Below are positions 44,771-57,139 of a DNA stretch of 64,000 bases, one piece after another. The position numbers were made by a program, and so were the translations under genes. The stretch's first letter is position 1, and each line of letters begins with the position of its first letter. The stretch is taken from NCBI RefSeq assembly GCF_001704415.2, contig NC_030819.1:37256575-37320574 (forward strand). Reading direction: 5' to 3'. The stretch comes from Capra hircus (taxonomy: Eukaryota; Chordata; Mammalia; Artiodactyla; Bovidae). The notes under the pieces are model-generated. The model was not told where the DNA came from. It worked only from the letters and a program-made list of their open reading frames with translations, and searched no databases.

Positions 44771-44974
44771 AGTTGTGAAAAGTATTATAACAGACATTAG
44801 TGGTGGAGCTAATATGCATGCCTATGTTTGTTGCCTGTATATGAATAAAATATCGCTGGAAGGATATACTAGAAATTAACAACATTAATTATACCAAGGG
44901 TTTGGAGAACTGAAGTGGAAGAGAGATTTTCCACTCTTCTTTACCTCTTGAATTTTGAGCCATGTAAATGCACT

Positions 44975-45245
44975 GCTGCTGCTGCTGCCAAGTCACTTCA
45001 GTCGTGTCCGACTCTGTGCGACCCCATAGACGGCAGCCCACCAGGCTTCCCCATTCCTGGGATTCTCCAGGCAAGAACACTGGAGTGGGTGGCCATTTCC
45101 TTCTCCAATGCATGAAAATGAAAAGAGAAAGTGAAGTCGCTCAGTCGTGTCTGACTTTGTGACCCCATGGACTGCAGCCTACCAGGCTCCTCCATCCATG
45201 GGATTTTTCAGGCAAAAGTACTGGAGTGGGGTGCCATTGCCTTCT
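44975..45245 (-). mobile_element. Bov-A2 SINE, fresh-looking
   Basis: Complete two-unit copy with a GCTGCTGCTGCTGC tail. Target CATGTAAATGCACT is repeated perfectly (44961-44974, 45247-45260), and both units stay close to the family pattern, suggesting a young insertion. Confidence 0.92.
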
Positions 45246-45260
45246 CCATGTAAATGCACT

Positions 45261-46144
45261 ACCTATTCCAGAACAAAAACAACTTTTTGTTTCAATAGTC
45301 GGTGTGAACAAAGCCTGGAGAAAGAGGGTGACAGACACAGAGGGTGTTGCAGGAGGGTCGTGTTGAGCAGGGGTGGTTCCACATACAAGGTCAGGTCCAT
45401 GGAGGTGCAGATTTGTCCACTGCCATCAATAGAGACGCATCTGCTGTAAAGAAGAACATGTGCCAAATACAGACATTGTTTAGGAAGGAAAGCTATTGAT
45501 CTTGGTGCATTTTTATTGTCTTGTTGTTCGTCTTACAAAACAGGATGAAAAATTGGTTCTTCGATTTTTTTCTCTTATGAGCCTACCATTGTCTATAATT
45601 CCTTTATGCCCTGAAAATAAATTACAGAGGCGGCTTAGCAAATTTTTTTTCCAAAATTGGTTCAGTAAAACAATTGTCCAACAAAAGAAACCACTAGAAA
45701 GAGGGTTCCGTGATCAAATAGGTTTGGAAAATCCTGAGTATTAGTCTTTGTGCTTGGATATTCATGAAGCACAGATGTATTTCCAATGTTATTTGTGCAG
45801 GAAAGTCATTTATTGCTTTTAAGATGAATACCTATTAACAGTTCATGGAAAATAATATTCAAAATTCTGATTTAGAGACATTGGCCCATGTTAACTTTCT
45901 CAGATTCTACTATTATGTTTGTGCTAGGCATAATATTTGAACCACAATTTCATAGATACATTTTAAAGAAACCATAACATTTTTGATTGTATTTACAAAT
46001 TAGTAAAGATTATACAATTTAGAACCATAGAACATTCCATTATTGAATTCATCAACTTTATGCTATTTTCAGAAAAGTATTGACATTGAAGCAGTGCAAT
46101 TCTAATGTAAATTTTCTATTGTACAGTCTGCTTGATATAATTTT
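45261..46144. other. Unassigned DNA
   Basis: Nothing recognised; short frames only. Confidence 0.35.
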
Positions 46145-46235
46145 GATCTGTTTTGTTCACTGATAAGTCTACAACTCCTAGAACAGGGCCTGGCATACAG
46201 TAGACAGTTAACAAGTATTTGTTGAATAAGTGACA
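46145..46235 (+). mobile_element. L2 3' end relic
   Basis: 'tgttcactgataagtctaca', 'acagggcctggcatacagta' and 'agtatttgttgaataagtga' are the L2 3' terminus in order. Confidence 0.6.
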
Positions 46236-46261
46236 GCATGACTAGAATACACTAATTAATA

Positions 46262-46480
46262 TACTTGAAAGTGAAAGTGTTCGTTTCTCAGTCGTGTCTG
46301 TTTGCAACCCCATGGACTATAGCCTGCCAGGCTCCTGTGTCCATGGGATTCTCCAGGCAAGAATACCGGAGTGGTTTGCCGTTCCCTTCTCCAGGGGAAT
46401 CTTCCTGACTCAGAGATCAAACCTTGGTCTCCTGCATTACTAGTGGATTCTTTACCTTCTGAGCCACCAGGGAAGCCCAA
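46262..46480 (-). mobile_element. Bov-tA-type SINE
   Basis: Complete minus-strand copy with a GAAAGTGAAAGTG tail. CACTAATTA occurs near both ends (46250-46258, 46487-46495), but its spacing on the right is off. Confidence 0.88.
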
Positions 46481-46495
46481 GTAATGCACTAATTA

Positions 46496-46994
46496 TCTAA
46501 GAATTCAGTACACAAAACAAAAATATGTTAAACCACTCTTTCTCTTCTTCTTATTTCAAAGACACACCCAGACCTTATACTAAGTCAAAAGGACAGCATG
46601 GTAAACATTATGTTTGTTTTATATACTTTTTTTTAAGGAATAACTCTCATTTTAGTAAGCTCATTAAAAATTCACAAGTGTTGCATTTCATGAGCAATGT
46701 TAAGTAATTGAATTTTCTTCCAGCTATGCCCCAGCCTGCAGCAATTCTCAGCACCTTGGGACTGACCTGGCTTGGGTCTGTCAGAGTCTAAAACCATAAA
46801 ATGTGTCAGAGCTGGGATCATGTCAAAGTCAGATGGTGCCCAAGCAGCTTAGCATATCACTGTCAGATGCCAGAATGAGGGTTTGCTGAGTCATCTTGGC
46901 GCCTCCGGGGAGCAGGGAAATATTATACAACCTCTCTGGCCCCCAATCATCCCTGGGGCAAATCAGACTGGGGCAAATTAATTAAGTTTTATGT
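46496..46994. other. Unassigned DNA
   Basis: Nothing recognised. Confidence 0.35.
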
Positions 46995-47075
46995 CCATTC
47001 CGTCATTCATTAAATATTTACTTACTGTCTACTATATTCCCAATGGAAGGCTGAGTATTAAGGCATTCTGTATAA
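46995..47075 (-). mobile_element. L2 relic
   Basis: 'tcattcattaaatatttact', 'actgtctactatattcccaa' match the reverse L2 3' end. Confidence 0.5.
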
Positions 47076-47104
47076 GCTCCCTACTAACAACCGAAGTTCA
47101 TCAG

Positions 47105-47305
47105 TGGTTACTATCTACTTAGCCTTCTGCAAGAATTTTACATGATACCTCATTTAACCTCACAGCAACCCTCTGAGATGCTACTCTGTTGACCCCTTTT
47201 ACAGATACTGATAGGAAGGCATATGAGGTTATATAGTTTGCCCATAGCCACAGTAAGAGAGGGCAGGCTTTTATCCAGGTTGACTAACTGCTGAGCCTAC
47301 GGTCT
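47105..47305 (-). mobile_element. MIR relic
   Basis: 'acctcatttaacctcacagc', 'aaccctctgaga', 'ccttttacagatactga' and 'gtttgcccatagccacagta' are the reverse MIR core in order. Confidence 0.72.
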
Positions 47306-47364
47306 TAATCTCATCAGTAATGGACTCTGCCCTCCCTAGATATAAACATATAGATTGACATTTT

Positions 47365-47417
47365 TTTTTATATTGGAGTATAGTTAACAATTCTGTGTTA
47401 GTTTCAGGTATACACCA
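47365..47417 (-). mobile_element. Very short L1 3' insertion
   Basis: 'ttggagtatagttaacaatt' and 'tagtttcaggtatacacc' are only the last bases of an L1 3' UTR, preceded by a T run. ACATTTT flanks it (47358-47364, 47418-47424). Confidence 0.65.
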
Positions 47418-47429
47418 ACATTTTAACAG

Positions 47430-47507
47430 AAGGGGAAGTAAAATTTTTGAGTGCCTCCTATGCACAGTCCTGCATTTTATATTTTTTGTGTGGTATCTCA
47501 TTTAATG
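47430..47507 (-). mobile_element. MIR relic, split by SINE
   Basis: 'ttgagtgcctcctatgcaca' and 'ggtatctcatttaatgg' match the reverse MIR. A few bases of continuation follow the SINE at 47724-47758. Confidence 0.45.
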
Positions 47508-47722
47508 GACTTTCCTGGTGGCTCAGTGGTAAAGAACACTCCTGCCAACGCAGGAGATGGGGGATCGATCCCTGGGTTGGGAAGATTCTCTGGAGAAGGA
47601 AATAACAACCCACCTCAGTATGCTTGCCTTGGTTATCCCACGGACAGAGGAGCCTGGCGGGCTATAGTGTATGGAGTCGCAAAAGAATTGGCCACGACTT
47701 AGGAACTAAACAACAAAAACAA
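47508..47722 (+). mobile_element. Bov-tA-type SINE
   Basis: Head GGACTTTCCTGGTGGCTCAG, B-box GATCGATCCC, end CACGACTTAGGAACTAAACAACA. CTCATTTAAT flanks it (47497-47506, 47724-47733). Confidence 0.88.
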
Positions 47723-47761
47723 CCTCATTTAATAGACTTACATGCTGAAACAGTAGAGCAA

Positions 47762-47990
47762 GACTTCCTTGGTAGTACAGTGGTTAAGAATTTACCTTCC
47801 AATGCAGGGAACGTGGGTTTGATCCTTGGTCCAGAAACTAAGCTCCCACATACCAGGGAACAACTAAGCCCATGCTGCAACCACTGAGCCCACGAAATTC
47901 AGTTAGAGAGAAGCCCACACATCACAACAAAAGATCCCACATGCTGCAACCAAGACCTGAAGCAGCCAAATGAATAAATCACTATTTTTA
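47762..47990 (+). mobile_element. CHR-type tRNA SINE
   Basis: Head (CTTCCTTGGTAGTACAGTGG, B-box GGTTTGATCC), then 'aagctcccacataccaggga', 'gctgcaaccactgagcccac' and 'gcagccaaatgaataaatca': the plus-strand CHR layout with AAATA tail. Confidence 0.75.
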
Positions 47991-48011
47991 AAAAGGAAGA
48001 AATAGTAAAGA

Positions 48012-48255
48012 GCAGAAATTAAAAGCACAAGATTGGTTAGCTAAACTCCTGGGTTCAAATCTCAGCTCTTCCACTTACTGGCTATGTCCTTGAACAAACG
48101 TCTTTCATCATTCAGTGCCTCAGTTTCTTCATCTGTAAAAGAAGAAACTACGTACCTTATAGAGTGAATACTATTAAAAGAGTTAATATATGGGGGAAGA
48201 AAAAAACACTTAGAACAGGGCTGGCTCATAGTAAGCACTATACATCTTAACTAAA
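48012..48255 (+). mobile_element. MIR SINE relic
   Basis: 'ctgggttcaaatctcagctc', 'ttccacttactggctatgtc', 'cctcagtttcttcatctgta' and 'ctggctcatagtaagcacta' follow the plus-strand MIR in full order. Confidence 0.82.
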
Positions 48256-50557
48256 CTTTTTTAATTTAGGGTTTTTTTTATTTTTTAATTTAAATAAACA
48301 ACAAAAGTCACTTAAAAAAAAATTCATGTCAGGAAATGTGTGGGTTAGTGGAAAACCAAAAGATCACTTCTCTGCTCTACATGCCACCATGGGATGCTAT
48401 GTAGTCAATATCCTCGCTCTGACATCAGCGAGATGATGTCTCTGAACCTCCATCTCTTGGTCTCCATCAAAAGCAGCCTCCACCATTGTCTTCTGAGAAT
48501 TCCCAGCCACTTTGCCCACGCTGTCTCAGGATCCAGAGACACTGCTTGCTTTGTCTGGGAGACACTAGCACAGAACCCACCTATCCATTCTATCACATCT
48601 GAAAGTGGGGCCTGGGTTAGGTCTTCATGGCCTCGTATCAATATCTGGGGAGAGGAAAATGGCAAAGTAGGAAAAGTAGAAACTTTTAAGCTTGAAGTGA
48701 AATATTTTACAATTTCCAGAGATTAAAATGAACATCCGCCAACAAAAGAAACTGTTTACAGATCTTAAAACATTGTAGTTTCTTATATGTATCTTTTGGG
48801 GAAAAAACTTTTTTAAAATATGGTCATTAGGGTTGTGTTTCCAAGTTATCTGTTGCATTCATTTTTTGAAGAGTCTGATGATTGCTGTATGACTGCACTC
48901 TTAAAAAATACAGTATCAATTAGTGTGTATAAAAAACTCAGTATTTTAAAGTCCTTCATTAATCATTAGTCACAGCAACAATCTTAGCTCATCACTTTTC
49001 TGGTTACAGAACTCCAGGTGAACTACAGCAAAGTTAAGAGGTCTTATGAGTCCAAGTCACTAGTCTGGCCATTGTTAGCACCATTCCACACTGAAAACTC
49101 CAAGGCTATCACTTAAGTTCTGCTGCCTCCTCCCACTGTTCTCCACAAGAGCTCAAACTTCTTTGGCCCTAAACTAAGCTTGTCAACTTACAATGCATAA
49201 TAACTTGCCAAATGAAGCTGATATTGTTGCCTGACTGATATGTTTACTGAGGAACTAGTTACTATACTGGCGAGCTTCACTCTGTCCTTGGTCTTGGTCA
49301 TTATTTTTGAGCCCTCTCTGATTTAAGTCTATTGCTCTAAATTAAGACTATTTAGGAACACTTGGGAATGAGAGAGAAGGATCTCAATAAGGAATTTCTT
49401 AATGTATAATTGACTGTATGGGAACAAATATTTCTTTTGTTATATGTAGTTTATTTCTCAATGTAGCTTAAAGAAAATATTGGCACATGTGTCAACTCTA
49501 TTGGGAAACTTGACTCCATCTTGCTTGCTCTAGACAAGAACAGTAAAGATAAACATTACAGAGTCAATAAGTTCCTAAGTGGGTAAGACCATATTTATCT
49601 ACATCACTAGTACCTGATTAAAGAGGCACTTCAGACATGCTTATTTATGATGGTGAAGTGTTTACAATAAATCACTATGTAAAATTTGCACCCACTTTGT
49701 ACTTTAATAGCAAAATGTATAATTTTAACCACATTTATTTAAGTAAAAAATTACTATGTATTTTCAGACAAGTAGTTTGTGTAGTTTTTTCTACACAAAA
49801 AATAATTGTAAAGTTAACTATTGTTTAAAAACAGAACCAATGAAAATATTTTTATTCTGTCTGCCCTACTGGTCAATAGTGTTCTATTGGTTATTGTGCT
49901 ACTAAGTACTGTATCTCCCAGCTCCAGTGAATTGGTGCAGGCTTCTGTGAATGCAACTCTTAGTCTACTGTGGCTCGCACTAAGCTTGCATGCCAATTAC
50001 AAAGTCTCCAGTAATTATGGTTTTTCGCTGAATACTTTTGACCATTTTATAATGGAGAAAATATTTGCTGGAGGAAGTTCTCATCCAAACATTATTTGCA
50101 AGAATGCTGCTTACACAGTTCTTTCTCAATGCATATTACTGTGTTCCATAAATAACAGTGTTAAATATTACGGGATTCTTGGAAGATAGTCAAGTGGGAA
50201 TAATATATTCATATTTTTATAATTTGGGAAAACTAAAACTTTTTTTTTTATTTACCATATTGAGTTACACACCCATTCTGGGGCTTTCATAACAGCTTGT
50301 CATCCTTATAAGAAATAATTATTATTGAAGTACAAAATTTCATGTAGAAGCTTTTTTTAATAAAATTGCTTTTGAACTATATGCTTTGTCTTTGAATGAA
50401 TAAAAGAAATGTACTACATAAGTCCATTTTTACCACTTAGAGTATTATATATGTCTGTGATATGTTTGAACAAAATGGAAGAATTATAGTATCAGTTAGA
50501 ATTGTATAGATTATTTTAAATATCAGTGTAAGAACCAGAAATAAACTGACTTACTCT
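48256..50557. other. Unassigned AT-rich DNA
   Basis: About 2.3 kb with no named repeat. A 122-codon frame at 49821-50189 begins with TTG and has no early ATG, so it is treated as chance. Confidence 0.35.
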
Positions 50558-50700
50558 CATTTATATTTAACAAGATCTATTATGTATCTACTACATACCT
50601 GATAAGGCTTTGAGGAAACAGAGATGGAAAATAATGGTCTCTGTCTCTATAACCTAGTAAGGGAAGAGCTTTAGAAAAAAATGAAAGCAACAATGTATTA
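50558..50700 (-). mobile_element. L2 relic
   Basis: 'tatgtatctactacatacct' and 'gaggaaacagagatggaa' resemble the reverse L2 3' end. Confidence 0.45.
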
Positions 50701-50814
50701 CACTATCTGTGATTATACTGTGGGTGCACAAGAGAGGAAGTGATCATTCCTTCTAGGGAGGAATCAAGGGTGAGGCCAAGATGGGGTGACAGCTGAGAAG
50801 TAAAATGTGGATGA

Positions 50815-51010
50815 CTAGCAGGATTCTGCTATATGTTAGGCACTGTGCTAAGAAATGCCAGAAGTGGGAGAATACAATGGAAAAGTTTAATATTTACTCA
50901 GCAAATGCCTATACTGTAATATAATAAGTTAAAATCTCTATTTTCAAAAAGTTGGCAGTCTAATTTAGGAGATAAGGCATATACATGAGTGAGTGTGTGT
51001 GCACAGGTGT
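50815..51010 (-). mobile_element. L2 relic
   Basis: 'gctatatgttaggcactgtg', 'ctaagaaatgcc' and 'agttggcagtctaatttagg' match the reverse L2 order. Confidence 0.45.
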
Positions 51011-51196
51011 ATTAATAAGGAAGTATTTGAGTGCTAAATGAACATATGGAAACAAGTGGTAAAGGAGGGAGGAAGCACTGTGAACTCAGCTGATCCAGGA
51101 AGGATGCAGGGTAATGGCAGAACTTGAGTAGACCTAGCTCAGTGGGAAAGTGGCTATTTTCATTGGAGAGAATACCAAGGTAAAGATCTGGGCACT

Positions 51197-51495
51197 GGAC
51201 TTCCCTGGTAGCTCAGTGGTGAAGAACTTACCTGCCAATGTGAAAGATACAGGTTCAATCCCTGGGTCCTGGAAGATCCCACATTTGGTGGAGCAACTAA
51301 GCCTGTGTGCCACAACTACTGAGCTCGCATGCCGCAGCTACTGAAGCACCTGGAGTCTGTGCTGTGACAAGAGAAGTCACCACAATGAGAAGCCTACACA
51401 TTGCAACCAGAGAGTAGCCCCCACTCACCACAACTAGAGAAAAAGCCCACACAGCAATGAAGACTCAACACAACCAAAAACATAAATAACATTAT
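51197..51495 (+). mobile_element. CHR-type tRNA SINE
   Basis: Head GGACTTCCCTGGTAGCTCAG with B-box GGTTCAATCCC, then 'ccacaactactgagctcgca', 'gctactgaagcacctggagt' and 'caacacaaccaaaaacataa': a nearly full plus-strand CHR copy. Confidence 0.8.
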
Positions 51496-51511
51496 ATATA
51501 TTATATATATG

Positions 51512-51988
51512 CCAACAAAGGTCCGTCTAGTCAAGGCCATGGTTTTTCCTTGGTCATGTATGGATGTGAGAGTTGGACTGTGAAGAAGGCTGAGCGCCAA
51601 AGAATTGATGCTTTTGAACTGTGGTGTTGGATAAGACTCTTGAGAGCCCCTTGGACTGCAAGGAGATCCAACCAGTCCATTCTGAAGATCAGCCCTGGGA
51701 TTTCTTTGGAGGGAATGATGCTGAAACTGAATCTCCAGTACTTTGGCCACATCATGGGAAGAGTTGACTCACTGGAAAAGACTCTGATGCTGGGAGGGAT
51801 TGGGGGCAGGAGGAGAAGGGGACGACAGAGGATGAGATGGCTGGATGGCATCACCGACTCGATGGATGTGAGTTTGAGTGAACTCTAGGTGTTGGTGATG
51901 GACAGGGAGGCCTGGCGTGCTGCGATTCACGGGGTTGCAGAGTCAGACACGACTGAGCGACTGAAATGAACTGAACTGAACTGATTCT
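51512..51988 (+). mobile_element. BovB LINE 3' fragment
   Basis: Younger-class BovB end (YGCESWTVKKAERQRIDAFELWCW) to a CTGAA-repeat tail. It abuts a TATATA run at the CHR tail. A 3-base loss (KEISPG becomes KISPG) keeps the frame. Confidence 0.9.
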
Positions 51989-52949
51989 ATGAATTTATGT
52001 AAAAAGCAACTTTGTTATGGCTATAGTATGCACAAAGGGAAAGAGAGACCCAAGTTAAGAGCCCATTGTACACTTGAGACTTAAGTTGAAAATGGTTTGG
52101 TCAAAGGCAGCATTTTCCAGAGTGTGTTCCAAGAAATACTAGTCTCACATGATGCTCCTGGAAAAAGAATCAGTGGTCAAAACAGTTTGGGAATTATTAC
52201 ATTCTGCCTCCTGCAGGTACACTTACTAGGACGCTTGTCGTATGTATTAAGGTATTACACACATGTTACATTTTTGTGGGAAAAAAATGCTTAACACCTC
52301 TAACCAAGCAGTTCTCAGACTTACCTGACATGCCCATTCCTCATTCTTCTCCACGTAACATCTTTTCAATGTTTGTGGAAGCAGTATCTTGGTTTCTGTA
52401 AGGAAATGTATCACTTGTTCCTCTACAGGAAGGCCAAGAGCATTCTTTCCCTGTGTATTCTTACCTGTCAGCATAAAGGAGGTTGTTCATCCCTTCTTAG
52501 ATAAACTGTCCAGCTCAGTTAGAGGGGATTCCTGGCTTCCCTCACTGGCTGGTGAAGGCAGGAAGGGGCTCCTCCCTCTCATCTTCCCCACCAAAAAGCT
52601 AACACAAAAGCTTTCCTCCTCTTAATCCTCACCAAGTAACAGGAAGTGAAATAAACCCTAGCCCCTACCCCAGAATCACTGTAGCCTGGGGCAGACTTTA
52701 ATACATAGTTGGTTGCTTGAACCTAGTGACACAAAAGGCTGTAATTAGCTCATCCTCTCTCATTCTCTGCTAACTGTGGGCAGAGAAAATAGAATCACCC
52801 GTGGACAAAAGCGACTCTAGCTTTACGTGCGGAGCTTAAAGCAATCTCTTGTTAAGAAAGCCTAACTGGAACAGCTAATACAAGTAAACAAAGTTTGCAA
52901 TTCATGTATTTGCTCATTTCTGAGGCAATGAATTGAGATCATAATTTTT
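51989..52949. other. Unassigned DNA
   Basis: Nothing recognised; frames below 80 codons. Confidence 0.35.
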
Positions 52950-53150
52950 ATTGTGGAAAATTTTTAATCAAATACAAACAGAAGGACATTCTAAAAATAT
53001 CTTCATACTCATCAATCAACTTGAATAAATATGACATTTGTCAAATTTTTTTTACTCTTCCACCCTTTTTGTTCTTTCCTAAACTATCTTAGAGCAAACT
53101 CCAAAGGTTATGCCATTTCTGCTGTAAATTCTTTGTTCTTCATCTCTGAT

Positions 53151-53183
<33 letters not shown>

Positions 53184-53420
53184 TATATATATGTATCATG
53201 CCACGATTAAATCTAACAGAATTAACAGTAATTTCTTAGTATTATCTGATAGCAAGTTCATATTCATGATCCCCAAATTACTTCAAAGATGTGGTGTATT
53301 GTGGCCAAATCGAATCAAGACCCAAACAAGGCCCATATGCATTCAGTTGTTATTTCTTATCTCATCAATCTTAAGTCCCCTTTCCTTTTTCTCACTTCTA
53401 CACTCTTTTCTTTTATGCAC
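52950..53420 (-). mobile_element. Old interspersed repeat, class unclear
   Basis: 'ggccaaatcgaatcaagacc', 'caaacaaggcccatatgcat', 'ttagagcaaactccaaaggt' match a repeat I have often seen in mammals, probably reverse L1, but I cannot name the family with confidence. Confidence 0.35.
53148..53193. repeat. (TA)n microsatellite
   Basis: About 14 TA units, an AAA break, then about 8 more TA units. Confidence 0.9.
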
Positions 53421-55410
53421 GATACATTTTTAAGATACATTCATAACTTACTGTTCTAATCAAAGGACATGAAAAAATAAAAAAGATAGATCATCTTTTA
53501 AATTTGGGTGGAGAACATACAAAATTAAATGGGCTTCATATTTTATCCTTTGTGTTATGAATGTCCCTTATTTAGCCTCAGGTATTTCTGAGTAGGGAGG
53601 GGAAAAGCAATAAGCTCAGGATTCAGAGTTTCTGAGACATACTTATATTTTATGATTTTATGTTTGTATTTTATAATTAATCACTCGTAGAGGTGAGGGA
53701 AGACAAATCTACCCAAATCTACTGATTTCTTGGATAACAACATCCATTATTGATTAAATAAGATAAAACCTTAAGTGTTCTTCTCAAAAGGTTTGTCTAT
53801 GCATCTTGATTTCTCAATTTATTTTAAATTATTAGAGTTGTTTGACTCATGTATGTTTCAACTTTCCTACACCATGATTGGGAAGAAACTTAAAAAGCAA
53901 CATCTCATGATAATTTTCAGAAATAAAATCCAAGCTAATTAATTAAGAGTTTTGCCAGTTAGCCACCCATGTTTCAGAAAATCTACATGCTAAATGGGTA
54001 ACTTCATTGGCAAAGGCAGTCATTTCTGAGGCTTTGTTTAGAAGAGATGAGGAAAGAAAGATAAATTGTGAAGAGAATTAGTAACACAATCTTTCAATTG
54101 CAAGTATTTCAATTGATTAACTGTCAGAGCAAGCATTTCCCTAAATTCAGCAAACCAAGTCAATCTGTCTTTTGACATATTCTTTACAATTTGTTAAGGC
54201 TTTTGGCCCACTTGAGAATGCCAACCACTGACTATTAGTTTAGGTTTGATTTTTCCATAGAGAAATCTATACATTGCATGATAATTCCAGAACCCAGTTA
54301 ATCAAAACTCTTATAACAGCCAAGGAATGTGCCAGAAAGTCTTAAATAAGCACACTAGTGATTTGTAAAGCTATCTATTTATTATTTTCTTCCCAATTTG
54401 TTGCAACTATGATACTCTTTCATGCTCTGAACTTAAATAGAATAGCTGTAAGTCATTTCTTTCCAATATGGGTAAGAAACTTTCTCCTCCTTTAAGTACA
54501 AGTTAATTATGTAATCATTCATCATTACCAGATGCCAATTTAGGGGATTGTTTGGAAAAAGAGAGATTGTATACCTGCAGTCTCATTTCTAAGGACATAT
54601 TAAAGTAATTATGAGTTAAAAGTTCTGTATATTCACTGAAATAAACAAGAGGAATAAAGCTGTCCATTTTAGAGCCACATGGAATATGCTGTTCTCCAGT
54701 GTTGATCTTGATAAAGCAACCTCAATTTCAGAAACTACTGGAAAACTAGAATTTAACTAGCTGGCAGAAGAACCTGGCATCAATATGTCTTTAAATGGAG
54801 GTCAGGGAGAAGTTAAATTACTGAACCAAATGGGCAAAAATCTTTCTTCTGACATATAGCCTTATTTTTCAGTACATCTCCAGATAGGATTATGTGGCTC
54901 CATTCATTTAAATCATTTTGCTTCATCGTAAAAGGAGGATGGGTAAGATGTGACACGGGTGCTCAAAAAGGGCAGTTACAGATAGCTAAGAGCACCTTCC
55001 TTAACACGATACCATTTTCAGAGAAGTGATCATTTCTTCTAAAGTATGGATACAAGCAGTCAAGCTGAATGTCTACATGAGCCACTTTACGGCTTTATTC
55101 ATCTCTACTAATGAGCATCTCTCTCAGCCTCTGCAGCTGTAATCGGCACCTGCCCAATGGGCTCTCACTACACACATGAGGCTTTCTTGGCTCTCTCTTC
55201 CTCATAACCAGAAGCTTGTGGGTCATGGAATCTAAAGTCTTTGGCAGGAGAGACCTGAGTGTTAGGTCTGATGGGCAGCCTAGGTGTGGGGAAGGGAGGC
55301 AAAGGATTAGAGGAAGCTGTAGTGCATGAAGCGTAGCAGATACTCAATAAGTACTACCGATCAGCAACTGAATATACATTGTATCTATAATCTCATTTTT
55401 AAGCAAAAGG
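53421..55410. other. Unassigned AT-rich DNA
   Basis: The longest quiet stretch: about 2 kb with no repeat or frame I can support. Confidence 0.35.
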
Positions 55411-55418
55411 CACAGGTT

Positions 55419-55755
55419 GTACTTTTAATTTTTATTTATTTATTTATTTATTTATGTCTGCACTTGGGTCTTCATTGCTGCTTGAAGGCTTTCTTTAGTT
55501 GTGGCAAGCATGAACTACTCTCTAGTTGAAATGTGAGAGCTTGTCACTGCGGTGGCTTCTCTTGTTGCTGAGCATGGGCTCTAGAGCTTGTGGGCTCAGT
55601 AGTTCTGGCTCACCGCTCTCAAGAGTGGGCTCAGTAGTTATGGTGCACAGGTTTAGTTGCCCCGCGGCATGTGGAATCTTCCCAACCCAGACATCAAACT
55701 GGTGTCCCCTGCTTTGGCAGGCTGATTCTTAAACGCTGGACCACCAGGGAAGTCC
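55419..55755 (-). mobile_element. CHR-type tRNA SINE
   Basis: A (TTTA)n tail near 55435-55457, 'cactgcggtggcttctcttg', 'ctctagagcttgtgggctca' and minus-strand head. CACAGGTT flanks it (55411-55418, 55756-55763). Confidence 0.82.
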
Positions 55756-55763
55756 CACAGGTT

Positions 55764-56214
55764 ATAATTTTTAAAGTAAAAAGAAACACTAAAGAGTAAC
55801 ACATGACTTTAGCAACATGGGGATGGAGCAAACATGAGACACCAGTAGTTCCAGAGGTTTCCTAGTGAATGAGATGTTGCAGAAAGACACTGGGACAAGA
55901 GAGAGTCCAGTGGAAGAACTCACCCTCACAGAAGGGCTGTCCTGGGCTCAGTTTCAGCCTATAGATTGGGGTACATATAGGAATAAGAAAATTGTCTTAA
56001 AACCAAGGAGATGAACCAGCCTCTATTGGTAAATAAAAGAAATCCTTTACAGGGAGATGATCTTTTTTCTGTGACCATCCTCATTCAATTTTCTAAAGTT
56101 TAGTATCAACCTGAACCCTCTTGAGAACCATAAAGAGGCACAAGGGAAACCTCTAATCTTTCTAAATCAGAAATGGTCAAAACAATCAAGGTATAATGAT
56201 ATCACCTCCCTCCT
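55764..56214. other. Unassigned DNA
   Basis: Nothing recognised. Confidence 0.35.
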
Positions 56215-56262
56215 AGTGTGTGTGTGTGTGTGTGTGTGCACGCGCACGTGTGTGTGCACAGA
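56215..56262. repeat. (GT)n microsatellite with CG core
   Basis: About 12 GT units, GCACGCGCACG, then five more GT units. Not at a SINE tail. Confidence 0.92.
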
Positions 56263-56907
56263 AGATTGGGTTCAGCGTGCTTGTACAGTGGTAGCACTTA
56301 CTCTTGTACTGGGAGCTATTCAGTCAGAGCTTGCTCTCATCCTCTGTGGATCCCACATTCTTCTGAGGAGTCTGTTAAAGTTGAGAACATCTTTCTGAGA
56401 AACTTCTCTCCCCTGACTTGTACATAAACTCTCAGGGGTATCCTGGAGCTTTCAAGCCCATATATGGCCTTGAGTTAAGAAGGTTTATGGGGTGGTGGTA
56501 CCAGAGGACTGCCCAGTTCTGCCCTTAGTGGGCAGGCAGTGTGGAGCAGTGATGAGAGCTTGGCTCTTGAACCTGTGGCTTTGGTTCCAACCCCTCCTCA
56601 AATCACCTTCCCTTTCCAGATGCTATGAAAGACACTGCTCATGTTTGTTTGGCTCTTTTTCCTTTCAAGTGAACACTGACTGTTTCCTGTCTTGCAACGT
56701 GAGTAATGAAAACACTGCTTTTCCAGTCCTTCTTGCACTGGGGGACAAAGTGATGAAGCCATGGTCCATGTGGTGGAACTTTTGGGGAACATTGCACAGA
56801 AGTGGCAAATCAGCCAGAGAACAACCTTTGCCCTTTGATCCTCCCCTTTGACCTTTATGGAATATGCACCCAACCCTGGTTGGTGGCTATGAGGTGAAAA
56901 CCATCCT
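56263..56907. other. Unassigned DNA with weak MIR
   Basis: A block at 56533-56605 ('gtgtggagcagtgatgagag', 'tggctcttgaacctgtggct') resembles a plus MIR. A 119-codon frame over it is therefore not a gene. Confidence 0.35.
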
Positions 56908-57139
56908 GTCTTAGTCCATCAAGGCTGCTATAACAAAATATCACTGACTGGGTGGCTTATAAAGAGCAGAAATGTATTGCTTATAGTTCTGGAGCTAGTT
57001 GTCCGAGATTAGGGTGCCAGCATGGTGGAGTTCTGCTGAGAACCCTCTTCCAAATTGCAGACTGGAGACTTGTTGTATTCTCACAGGGTGGAAGAGGGGA
57101 GGAAGATTTCTAGGACCTCTTTTATAAAAGTGCTAAATA
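56908..57139 (-). mobile_element. MST/MaLR-type LTR, first part
   Basis: 'tcttagtccatcaaggctgc', 'tataacaaaatatcactgac', 'tgggtggcttataaagagca' are the reverse MST LTR. Interrupted by a plus-strand BovB from 57140; continues at 59446. Confidence 0.8.

Noticed and set aside
48394..48726. 110-codon plus-strand frame
   Set aside because: Matches nothing I recognise and overlaps a similar-length opposite frame; chance is the simplest view.
49821..50189. 122-codon frame with hydrophobic N-terminus
   Set aside because: It opens with TTG, has no early ATG, and shows no known similarity in AT-rich DNA; likely chance.
53148..53193. TA-rich tract as a replication origin or regulatory element
   Set aside because: Simple microsatellite; no other origin features and the genome is mammalian.
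56492..56851. 119-codon plus-strand frame
   Set aside because: Overlaps a MIR-like block and has no family resemblance.
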